DNA from: Duganella radicis
GTDB lineage: Bacteria > Pseudomonadota > Gammaproteobacteria > Burkholderiales > Burkholderiaceae_D
Assembly (NCBI RefSeq): GCF_009720825.1
Contig: NZ_WNKY01000021.1
Coordinates: forward strand, 33,817 to 97,816
Length of the DNA stretch: 64,000 nt
Reading direction: 5' to 3'
Shown here: positions 8,327 through 15,244 of the stretch, in pieces
How the letters are laid out: each line of letters starts with the position of its first letter
Numbering within the stretch: the first letter of the stretch is position 1
The notes under the pieces: model-generated
Told to the model about the DNA's origin: nothing
Databases searched by the model: none
Seen by the model: the letters and a program-made list of their open reading frames with translations, nothing else
Position numbers and translations under genes: made by a program

Positions 8327-9370
8327 CTATAGACTCCTTATGCGTTCCAAGACTTCTGTGATGTGTTTCGGGTATTGGCCGCTGAAATATTCGGAGGTCA
8401 ACGGATTCTGCGCGAAGAAGTGGCAGCATAGGTTCACCCAGTCGGCGGTGCTGACTGCTCCGTTCAGCTTAAACAGTTTTTTAGAGCGGGACTTGATCTG
8501 CTCGCTGTTCTTCGCGTTGTAGTTGAAATCCGAATCGCGTCGGCTCATGTACTCTGACGGCGAGTAGTACTGCATCGCGCCGTCGAAATGGCGGAACATT
8601 CCCGTCTCCGAGTCGAATTCCGCATGGACGTACCGGGCGGGGTGGAAGATGCTGTCACCAAGTTTGATGGTTGTCCTTTCCGATTTGATTTCGAGAGCCT
8701 GGAATGTCTTGATTCTTCCGTCGGAGCTCCACTTGATGTCCAAACAGTGCGAATCGGTGAAGAACATGGAAACGTGGGAATCGCTCAGGTCTAAGGGCGG
8801 CTTCAGCTTCGTGATCCCATCGGGAATTTTGGATACTTCCTCGTTGAAAGGGGCGCCGAACCAAGTGTCAAGTTCCGCAATGTAGCTCCTGCTATTGAGC
8901 TTCACGCGATCCTCATCAATGGCGATGTACTTCAGCACTTCCTCGCCAGCGTAGGCCCAGAAACGGTCCACAAAGAGCGGGGTGAAGCCGCTCGCTTCAT
9001 GCAGTGCTCGGCGGAAGTGCGGGTGGGCCATGACGGTGAAGTGCTCGCACTGAACGTAGCCGGTTTGGGAACTCTCACTCGCATTTTCAGCGAGCCAGCC
9101 AAACGGCACCAGTCCGTCCTTCTCGCGGGGTACCGGGGAGAGAAGTCTCTCGACCAACTTCGGTGCCGTCGCGACGATGCCAGTCGTCTGGAAATATCTG
9201 AAGTCGCTGTCAGTCAGGTCGATTCCCTTCCTGCGCGCAACCGAGATTAGGGCTTCGATTTCGGCTCGATGCGATTCGAGCTGCTGCTTTTCGAGCTCGG
9301 CCAGGCCGCGCAAGTAATCGGCCATGAACTGCTCTTCGGATCGGGCTGTGGTGCTGGGTTCTGTCGTCAT
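8327..9370 (-). CDS. hypothetical protein, possible restriction-endonuclease-like core
   Basis: 347 aa; I do not recognise the family. The N-terminal 50 residues are a charged helix (EEQFMADYLRGLAELEKQQ). A central stretch has Asp211 in CLDIKW and then LEIKSER with Glu227 and Lys229, so D-x15-E-x-K, the spacing seen in PD-(D/E)XK nucleases. Predicted strands on both sides fit, but this is a motif-level guess. The start shows no strong ribosome-binding site. It is followed after a 264-base gap by the DUF4365 gene on the same strand, so the two may be one defence-type unit. Base composition is less GC-rich than the chromosome. Confidence 0.55.
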   Translation of the reverse strand: MTTEPSTTARSEEQFMADYLRGLAELEKQQLESHRAEIEALISVARRKGIDLTDSDFRYFQTTGIVATAPKLVERLLSPVPREKDGLVPFGWLAENASESSQTGYVQCEHFTVMAHPHFRRALHEASGFTPLFVDRFWAYAGEEVLKYIAIDEDRVKLNSRSYIAELDTWFGAPFNEEVSKIPDGITKLKPPLDLSDSHVSMFFTDSHCLDIKWSSDGRIKTFQALEIKSERTTIKLGDSIFHPARYVHAEFDSETGMFRHFDGAMQYYSPSEYMSRRDSDFNYNAKNSEQIKSRSKKLFKLNGAVSTADWVNLCCHFFAQNPLTSEYFSGQYPKHITEVLERIRSL

Positions 9371-9407
9371 CGGATGGCGGGCTGAAAAAGTATGGCGGTG
9401 CCGGGAC

Positions 9408-9435
9408 TTGATTTTATTGCCTTTTTGCTACAATG
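9408..9435 (+). promoter_or_regulatory. promoter-like hexamers upstream of the ParE relic
   Basis: TTGATT (9408-9413), a 16-nt spacer, TACAAT (9430-9435). A hairpin begins within 10 nt of the expected transcript start, so the transcript may be very short or attenuated. Confidence 0.4.
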
Positions 9436-9443
9436 ACTATGTA

Positions 9444-9474
9444 AAAGGTCTTCTGCGGAACGGCGGACCTTTTC
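9444..9474 (+). terminator. hairpin resembling an intrinsic terminator or attenuator
   Basis: AAAAGGTC (9444-9451) pairs with GACCTTTT (9467-9474), loop TTCTGCGGAACGGCG, then CTTTG. It sits right after the promoter-like hexamers. Confidence 0.5.
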
Positions 9475-9602
9475 TTTGTTCTAAGCGAAAAGCATGGAGT
9501 CGTCGGAATGTACGATCTTACGATTGACGATCTCGTAGGAGACTCCGTTTCTCGGATGCGGCGCCTTGCCGGTAAGGTGCCTCCCTATCGAGGGACAACC
9601 TG

Positions 9603-9794
9603 GTAGCGGAAAAACAGCTCGCGAACGAGATCCGGTCAAAGGCGGAGGTGCTTCGCTTACATCCCTTCCTCGTGCGGGAGGTAATTCCGGGAATCCGCGA
9701 ACTGGTCGTCCACGGCCATTACCTGCTTTCCTACCGGATCAGGCCCTGACGGGTGGAAATCGTCCAGGTATGGTACACGTCGCAGGACCGGTAG
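9603..9794 (+). pseudogene. ParE/RelE-type toxin remnant
   Basis: Reading in frame from 9603 gives AEVLRLHPFLVREVIPGIRE, then LVVHGHYLLSYRIRP, a TGA stop at 9747, and then RVEIVQVWYTSQDR with a stop at 9792. This is the C-terminal two thirds of a ParE/RelE-superfamily mRNA-interferase or gyrase-toxin fold (typical LRELVVHGxYLLxYRVR...VEILxVWHxxQ). The N-terminal helix is missing and the internal TGA stands where Arg or Gly would be expected, so the gene is dead. A 32-codon frame from 9508 ends at 9604 just before it and has no recognisable similarity. It is evidence that a toxin-antitoxin module once sat here. Confidence 0.7.
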
Positions 9795-9866
9795 GAGGGG
9801 ACTGCTGGTATTGCCTCAAGCTGGGAAAGAATCGATAGCTCCTTACCCGCCTAACTGGAGGGCTAG

Positions 9867-10248
9867 ATGATCCGAATCGAGGAAATCGGCGAACGTGAGC
9901 TGACGCAATCGCTAGCGCACGCTGGGTACGTTCTGCTCGCTTTCGAGCTTATGAAGAGCCTCGTAGTGCTGCCGGTCAAGCAGTTCTATTCCAACGTCAC
10001 GTTCGGAACCGGAGTGCCCTTCAAGTCGTATGAGGAAGACGTGCGGCGCCGTCACAAAAACGAGTTCGAAGCATGCCTCTTTTATCGTGAAGGCGCGGTC
10101 GGATGCCAACGCATTGCGCGACCAGGAGTTGGCAAAGCTTCGTAAATTATTGGAGACCAAAGACGTTGCGGGTTATGAAGTACAGGCAAGTACATGTGCA
10201 GCACGTTTCGAACGCTTGTCAAGAACTCTGTCGAAAAGGTTCTTGTGA
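9867..10248 (+). pseudogene. small hypothetical gene, probably frameshifted
   Basis: The frame from 9867 reads MIRIEEIGERELTQSLAHAG... and looks coding up to about HKNEFEAC (near 10074). It then becomes poor and stops at 10145. From about 10080 the +1 frame reads FIVKARSDANALRDQELAK, a sensible charged helix, to a stop at 10246. The simplest reading is one gene of about 125 codons with an indel near 10075-10085. I recognise no domain. It may alternatively be two short overlapping ORFs. It lies upstream of the kinase gene on the same strand. Confidence 0.4.
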
Positions 10249-10344
10249 CAATTTGTGAATTTTTCAACAAGGCAACATGCTATTCTGGGTATGTAACCGG
10301 ATTTGGTTTCGGAACCGTGAAAGCTCAACTTAACCTATAAATTT

Positions 10345-11694
10345 ATGCAACTTACCCTTCACAAAAAACTCGGCGATGGCGCATTCGCTGATGTTTGGCA
10401 CGCAACTGACCAGCTAGAGCGAGATGTAGCAGTGAAAATTGTTCGTCCTGCAAACGTAGGCGTTGCCGATGCTCTCGCTCATGCGAAGGCTTTAGCGAGA
10501 GCTAGCCATCCCAATGTCGTTGCTGTACTCACTCTTGAACAAGTTGATGATCCTGATGGAAAGGGGAAGGTTGACTGTGTAGTAATGGAATTGATTAGAG
10601 GGCAGACGCTAGCCGAAACATTCGAGGGCGAAATTTTGACTTTGAAGGAGGTCGAATCGCTAGGCTTAGGTATATTAGATGGGTTGGCACATATACATGC
10701 ACAAGGCCTTGCCCACGGCGATCTTCATGAAGAGAATATAATGGTCGCTGAGGGCGTGGCCAAAGTGATTGACATCCTGTACCTTAATTCACTTGCGACA
10801 CTTAGCACCGAGAAAAAATCCTCTCGACTTAGGAAGGATATTTTGGGCCTGAGGCTCATGCTTCAGCAATTGATTATTCATTCTGAGCTCGACTCGGCGG
10901 AAGCAACAGAGTTCAACAATCTTCTAGAGTCTGATTCTGCGATTGACGATATCCGCTCAGCGTTCCTTTCTATATTAAATCCTGATACAGGAGTCGCAAC
11001 AGAGCGAGCCCTCGAACATGCGTTTGCTCGTCTAACAGAAGAAGCATTTGTAGATGGTCCTGAATATGCCGAGGCTCTCGCAGAGGAAACCGCAGACGAA
11101 ACTATTGTGCCACTCTTCAAGAAACTGATAGAAAGCAATTCATATGAGTCTCGTCAGCAGACTTATATTGAATTGTTATGGGATCGATTGGGTGATATGG
11201 AAAAGAAAGAGGTTGCACTGGAAGTCGGAAAAATTCTGGATGTCGAAATGCCCAAAGGCCGCTGGGTGCCAGGGCTTCGTCTACTCTATGCATTCGGTCG
11301 TAAAGGATGGGATTCATTAGGTGTTCGCCTGAGAGTCAAACTTGAGGGGCTTATCGTCAAGGACGTACTTGCCGGACACAAGGACATTCACAGCACAAAA
11401 AAATTAAATGGCGGAGCACTCGGAACGCATGCTAATAGGTTTTGGCGGCGCTTTTCTCATCCTGAAGTGCTTGCCGATAACTTGGTCTCATTGTTGAGAC
11501 AAAATTGGTACACTCAGAACTATGTCGGTGAATATTTTTTTAAACAGATCCCAGCAATCGCTCGAGCCACAGATAAGCGAGAGGATTTCATTGCTGCACT
11601 CAAGTCCGCTGTCGCGAATGATGCCCGTCTTATTGCGCGGAAAATTGACGATTTGCCTGATGATTGGATAGTCGCTATCCACGAGAATGATTAG
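10345..11694 (+). CDS. serine/threonine protein kinase with a large unknown C-terminal region
   Basis: 449 aa. Residues 1-210 are a eukaryotic-type kinase domain: glycine loop LGDGAFADVW (Gly10, Gly12), VAVK with Lys31, catalytic HGDLHEEN with Asp126 and Asn131, metal-binding Asp143 in VIDIL in place of DFG, and a helix-F-like KDILGL. All catalytic residues are present, so activity is likely; the DIL variant is unusual. Residues 215-449 are mostly helical, have no transmembrane segment or PASTA repeats, and match nothing I know. The gene is AT-rich with non-host codon use and lies 36 bp before the HEPN-motif gene on the same strand. Kinases coupled to toxic RNases occur in phage-defence systems; that role is inference from context. 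Confidence 0.85.
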   Translation: MQLTLHKKLGDGAFADVWHATDQLERDVAVKIVRPANVGVADALAHAKALARASHPNVVAVLTLEQVDDPDGKGKVDCVVMELIRGQTLAETFEGEILTLKEVESLGLGILDGLAHIHAQGLAHGDLHEENIMVAEGVAKVIDILYLNSLATLSTEKKSSRLRKDILGLRLMLQQLIIHSELDSAEATEFNNLLESDSAIDDIRSAFLSILNPDTGVATERALEHAFARLTEEAFVDGPEYAEALAEETADETIVPLFKKLIESNSYESRQQTYIELLWDRLGDMEKKEVALEVGKILDVEMPKGRWVPGLRLLYAFGRKGWDSLGVRLRVKLEGLIVKDVLAGHKDIHSTKKLNGGALGTHANRFWRRFSHPEVLADNLVSLLRQNWYTQNYVGEYFFKQIPAIARATDKREDFIAALKSAVANDARLIARKIDDLPDDWIVAIHEND

Positions 11695-11730
11695 TGAAAA
11701 GTTGTTTGATAAATATTTTGGAAAATTGAT

Positions 11731-12525
11731 ATGGTTCAGTTGTGTCGACCTAAAATTAAAACACCTGAAAACGCTAAAATTTTATATTGTCTTGGAGAGA
11801 CTGGGTCGCTACTAGTTGGTGATTTTTTTCTCCCCGCCTATATCACTGAAAGCATTGGTATGGCAGAAGGATTGGGTCATATCCATAAAATACTTATAGA
11901 AAAAGAAGGTGTTGAGAAAAATAGTGATCCGGAGCTCATAAAGACAATTTTAGCACGTGCGGATGATAATATTAAATGGGCGAAAGAATTTCGAGAGGAC
12001 GGTTATCATCAGATTCATACATTAACATTTATAAGCGAATGGGCTGCGCAAGAAGCCGGAAATGAAAATGTCATAGCTGCAATTATTGAAACAATAAAGG
12101 AATCTGCTAAAGTGGCGGCATCGAAATTTGCTGCTGGCCGTTATAATATGGAAAATTGGCCTTGGCCCAATGAAACATGTCTTGAGATTGCTCAAAAACT
12201 TGATCAGAAGGCGAAAGATAAAACTCCTGATGGCGGCTGGGATATCTCAGCCAGACTAACTGTACTCTTCGACTGGCTGGGAGTATCTTTGAACATTGCT
12301 CCTGATGTTGCGGCCAGATATAACGAGGCCTCAATGATTAGAAATGTAATTGTGCATCGCTATGGGCGACTGGGGAGCGGCGATGCTAAAAATGTAACGC
12401 ATTTGGCCGAGTGGGTAGGGAAAACAGTGCCGATGACACGAGAAAGATTGGGTGAGTACCATAATGCTATCGTTGCGATTCATTTGGCAATTTTCAATGG
12501 TGTGCGAGCCAATGGATGGAAGTAG
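11731..12525 (+). CDS. HEPN-motif protein, putative RNase partner of the kinase
   Basis: 264 aa. Near the C-terminus it has SMIRNVIVHRYGRLGSGDAKN, containing R204-N205-x3-H209. This R-N-x3-H followed by a Gly-rich turn matches the HEPN catalytic signature in the MAE_28990/RiboL-PSP-like groups, where Arg and His cut RNA. The rest is helical, as expected for HEPN, with a long N-terminal helical part (residues 1-170) that I cannot assign. It has no signal peptide or membrane segment, so it is cytosolic. It lies 36 bp after the kinase stop on the same strand and is very AT-rich, so both were probably acquired together. The nuclease activity and its control by the kinase are inferred, not shown. 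Confidence 0.65.
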   Translation: MVQLCRPKIKTPENAKILYCLGETGSLLVGDFFLPAYITESIGMAEGLGHIHKILIEKEGVEKNSDPELIKTILARADDNIKWAKEFREDGYHQIHTLTFISEWAAQEAGNENVIAAIIETIKESAKVAASKFAAGRYNMENWPWPNETCLEIAQKLDQKAKDKTPDGGWDISARLTVLFDWLGVSLNIAPDVAARYNEASMIRNVIVHRYGRLGSGDAKNVTHLAEWVGKTVPMTRERLGEYHNAIVAIHLAIFNGVRANGWK

Positions 12526-12675
12526 CGAAGCAATGGACGAAAAAATTGGGCTGAGTGTTTCCGGATTCTTGTGCTCGGCTCCGGTTCGGCGTTCGGCAGC
12601 TGTAAGCCCTTGAGCTGCATCAACTTTTTGCCAACAGGGCCACGGCAGCAGCTATACTGTTTCGGTATCGGTACG

Positions 12676-14017
12676 TGTCAAGGCAGTTGTCGCATAAAGC
12701 TGTTTTAGAATGCGTCGGTTTTGTCCTTTCCTCAGCGGGTCATGCGGCGCGACGCTGGTCAAGTTTGGACGGCGGATTGAGCCAAACCTCGTCAGCCACC
12801 TGCCACGCGCGTGGCGGCCGTTTCCAGCGCGACGGATGGCGCTCGCGCGCCTGCGCGTAGACCTCTCGCCGCTGCCGCAGAACGGCGTCGGCAACGCCGC
12901 TGTGGCGCTGCTCTGGCGTCACGAAGGACAGGCCGCTGTGCAGGTGCTCGCCGTTGTACCAGGTGACGAATTTCAGCACCCATTGCCGCGCCAGTTCGAT
13001 GTCCTTGAATCCATTCGGCGGATAGCCAGGCGCGTACTTGCAAGTGCGAAACCAAGCTTCGATATGGGCGTTGTCGTCCGATACGCCGGGGCGGCTGTGC
13101 GACGGCGTGATGCCCAGTATCTCCAGCTTGGACTTGGGCGTGTGCGCCTTTTGCGCCGCGCCATTGTCGGCGTGCAGCACCAGCGGCGTGTTGTGGCGAC
13201 GGCGCTCGCGCCAGCAGGCTCGTTCAACCAACGCGGCCGCCTCGTCGCCACCCTCGCGCGCATCACCTCCCATGCGACCAGCTTGCGGCTGAACAGGTCG
13301 ATGACGGCGTACAGATAGAAGAACATGCCGCGCACCTGACGGGACAAGTAGGTCATGTCCCAGCTCCACACCTCGTTGGGGCCGTGGGCCACGTGGTGCC
13401 GCGGTTCGGTGCGCTGGGGCGCCTTGGCGCGGCCGCGATGCCGCTATTCTTGCGCGGCTCGCAGTATGCGGTAGAACGACGATTCGGACGCCAGATAGGT
13501 TCCCTCGTCGGCCAGACGCGGCACAATCTGCGCCGGCGGCAAGTCGGCGAAGCGCGCCTCGTGGCAGACGTCGAGCACACGCTGGCGTTCTTGCTCGCTC
13601 AGCTTGTGCGTCGGTGCCGGCCGGGCCGCCGTCGGTCTCGCATCCGCACGGACCTCGCCTGTGCGACGCCAGCGCTCGACGGTGCGCGCACTCAGGCCCA
13701 GTTCGGCACAAGCCGAACCAAGATGGGCGCCATCCTGGCAGGCTTGCTCAATATCGGCGACCAACTCCTGGCGCTGCGGCAACGCAATCATGCGTCCTCG
13801 CCGTCGGTCCACAGCGCTTCGTACTTTCGGGACGACACCAGCAGCGCCGCCGTCTCCGCCAAGGCCTTCTCCTTGCGGCGCAAGTCCCTTTTATGCGGCG
13901 CGCTCATTTGGCTGAGCGCGTGCTCTTTCTTCTCGTTGGTGTATTTCGTCATCGTCAAATCCATCGCCCCAGGGCGGATTAGAACTCCAATTGCTGGAGG
14001 CGACAACTATTTTGACA
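12676..14017 (-). mobile_element. IS3-family insertion sequence, degenerate
   Basis: 1342 bp bounded by imperfect terminal inverted repeats. The left end is TGTCAAGGCAGTTGTCGC (12676-12693) and the right end, on the reverse strand, TGTCAAAATAGTTGTCGC (14017-14000), 15 of 18 identical. It carries a broken DDE transposase. No target-site duplication is visible at the flanks (ACG and GAG), consistent with an old insertion. Confidence 0.8.
12740..13952 (-). pseudogene. IS3-family transposase (orfA/orfB), inactivated
   Basis: Read from 13952 leftward: the start MTKYTNEKKEHALSQM is joined after a few residues to RRKEKALAETAALLV, the orfA C-terminus, so most of orfA is deleted (55 codons left, stop at 13788). 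The orfB part from 13812 has a helix-turn-helix (SARTVERW) and reads to a TAG at 13444-13446. The same frame continues after the stop with GPNEVWSWDMTYL (first catalytic Asp) and FYLYAVIDLFSRKLVAWEV. Near 13255-13265 a frameshift moves the frame to ...LVLHADNGA (second Asp) and DNAHIEAWFRTCKY (Glu), ending at 12740. The DDE residues survive, but a deletion, a nonsense codon and a frameshift make it non-functional. Confidence 0.85.
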
Positions 14018-14119
14018 GAGGGGGGTATTAGGTCGGTTTTTGAGAGACGCAGCGGCAGGGGCTGGAAAACCCATTGCGTTTCTTCGACTTGGTGGTTATC
14101 TGCTTGCCGGATCGCCGTT

Positions 14120-14168
14120 CTGTTAATCCGCAGGTCCCTGGTTCGAGTCCAGGTCGGGGAGCCAGAAT
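14120..14168 (+). repeat. orphan 3' tRNA-Asn fragment, right attachment site (attR-like)
   Basis: Identical to 6686-6734 from the anticodon loop through CCA plus GAAT. There is no 5' half upstream, so it is not a tRNA gene. It marks the right end of the island. Confidence 0.85.
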
Positions 14169-14450
14169 ACTGTAGCATGCCAAGACCCCAGCCCTAACCC
14201 GGTTGGGTTTTTGCGTTTTAGGGCCCGTTTATTTGCGCATAGTGGACCGCAGCGAGGCTGTTGGGGGGCGGGTGGCGGCTACCCATTAGGCTGGGCTCGC
14301 GCTGCGCAGGCGAGCACTCTGCAAGCCGGTTGTTGGACCCTGCAGGGCGCGGCTAATAGTGCGTCAGTCGCGATGCGGGGAGCCGATCAGGCGGCGATGG
14401 TCGTGCTGGAAGTGTTGGAAGCGGCGTAAGAGGGCGGGGCGCTATCCACT
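14169..14450. other. non-coding stretch after the island
   Basis: No gene supported on either strand. AACCC-GGTT-GGGTT followed by TTTGCG at 14196-14214 is a short terminator-like hairpin of the kind seen after the intact tRNA genes. It may be the original terminator of the tRNA into which the island integrated. Confidence 0.45.
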
Positions 14451-14873
14451 CTACTCGGCTAGTCGCAGGAACTCAGCTGGCGCCAACACGGAGATTCCCC
14501 GATATGGGTGCATGTCCAACAGGTGGTTGTCGCCACTCACGATAATTGGCGATTCGGCCTCCATCGCCAATTCCAGAAATTTGTTGTCCTTGGGGTCTGC
14601 ACAATCGGAGATTGTGATAGACACGTTCAGGAATTTGCTGCTCCTCGCCATCATCAGCATGAATTCGATGCGGCTCGCATCGGGAAAATAGCGGTCGAAT
14701 TTCTTGCGCGCGATCACTTCGGCGAACTCTGCCCAGGTTTCTTCGGAATGGACGAGTTGGTAACGTTCGACGGCCTGCAGCAATGCTTTCCGGCTTACCG
14801 AGTCAGGGATGATCGCGGCGCTGATGAGGGCATTGGTATCGAAAACGAGATGAGGCAAATTACTTTGTGTCAT
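14451..14873 (-). CDS. PIN-domain toxin (putative type II TA ribonuclease)
   Basis: 140 aa. It begins with LVFDTNALISAAI, holding the first PIN Asp, and has the PIN acidic set: Glu in TWAEFAEVI, Asp in ISDCADPKDNKFLELA, and the late SGDNHLL motif. It fits the PIN family of toxin components (TIGR00305-like) that cleave RNA with Mg2+. It overlaps the 3' end of the Phd-like antitoxin gene by 14 bp, so the two are translationally coupled and likely autoregulated. The module sits just outside the tRNA-Asn island. Confidence 0.88.
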   Translation of the reverse strand: MTQSNLPHLVFDTNALISAAIIPDSVSRKALLQAVERYQLVHSEETWAEFAEVIARKKFDRYFPDASRIEFMLMMARSSKFLNVSITISDCADPKDNKFLELAMEAESPIIVSGDNHLLDMHPYRGISVLAPAEFLRLAE

Positions 14874-15159
14874 TTACCAGGCGAGTTATATCGGCTTCCG
14901 TCAACCCTTCCGCCTTCGCCTGATGACCGATGCGAGACAGCACGTCCGCCAGAGCATTAGAGGCTTCCTTGCCATGCAAGGGGGCAAGTTCGCGTACGAC
15001 TTTCATGAACTGGAAAAGCGCCTCTTTCGCATCCCCGTTCGGAGAAATTACAACGGACACAGGGCGGCCGCGTCGTGTGATGAGCACGGGCTCGCGCTGG
15101 GAAGTGTCAATCATTTCGCCAAAGTGATTCTGCGCTTCGAGGGAGGTCATGGTTCGCAT
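14860..15159 (-). CDS. Phd/YefM-family antitoxin
   Basis: 99 aa. The N-terminal half has the Phd/YefM fold: MTSLEAQNHFGEMIDTSQREPVLITRRGRPVSVVISP (DNA-binding and dimer core, positions 4-40). The C-terminal helices after residue 50 would bind and neutralise the PIN toxin encoded downstream. Start: MRTM at 15159; the second Met (residue 4) is also possible. Phd-type antitoxins usually repress their own promoter; no palindromic operator was identified in the short upstream gap to 15245. Confidence 0.88.
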   Translation of the reverse strand: MRTMTSLEAQNHFGEMIDTSQREPVLITRRGRPVSVVISPNGDAKEALFQFMKVVRELAPLHGKEASNALADVLSRIGHQAKAEGLTEADITRLVNDTK

Positions 15160-15244
15160 ACGCTGATACAGAGTCGTTAGTGGCTATTACAGACATTATA
15201 GGTGCTTCTGTGCCGGTTTCCAGCGAACCTGCCGAATGCCGTCC

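Larger units (their letters stand above)
6735..14168. mobile_element. tRNA-Asn genomic island, about 7.4 kb, no integrase
   Basis: The segment lies between intact tRNA-Asn copy 2 and an orphan 3' tRNA fragment that forms a 49-nt direct repeat. Contents in order: a DUF4365-like gene and an unknown gene (both reverse), a ParE-toxin relic, a broken small gene, a protein kinase and a HEPN-motif gene (both forward, AT-rich), and a decayed IS3 element. The kinase and HEPN genes are clearly more AT-rich than the flanking chromosome. No intact tyrosine or serine recombinase was seen, so the island is either not self-mobile or was shortened. Calling it an integrated element is inference from the repeat and composition. 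Confidence 0.7.

Noticed and set aside
14120..14164. Fourth tRNA-Asn gene
   Set aside because: Only the 3' 45 nt are present; D-arm, half of the anticodon stem and promoter are missing.
13891..14178. Reverse ORF starting with the SGSPTWTRTRDLRI peptide
   Set aside because: This peptide is simply the antisense translation of the tRNA-Asn 3' end; it also appears at the copy at 28323.
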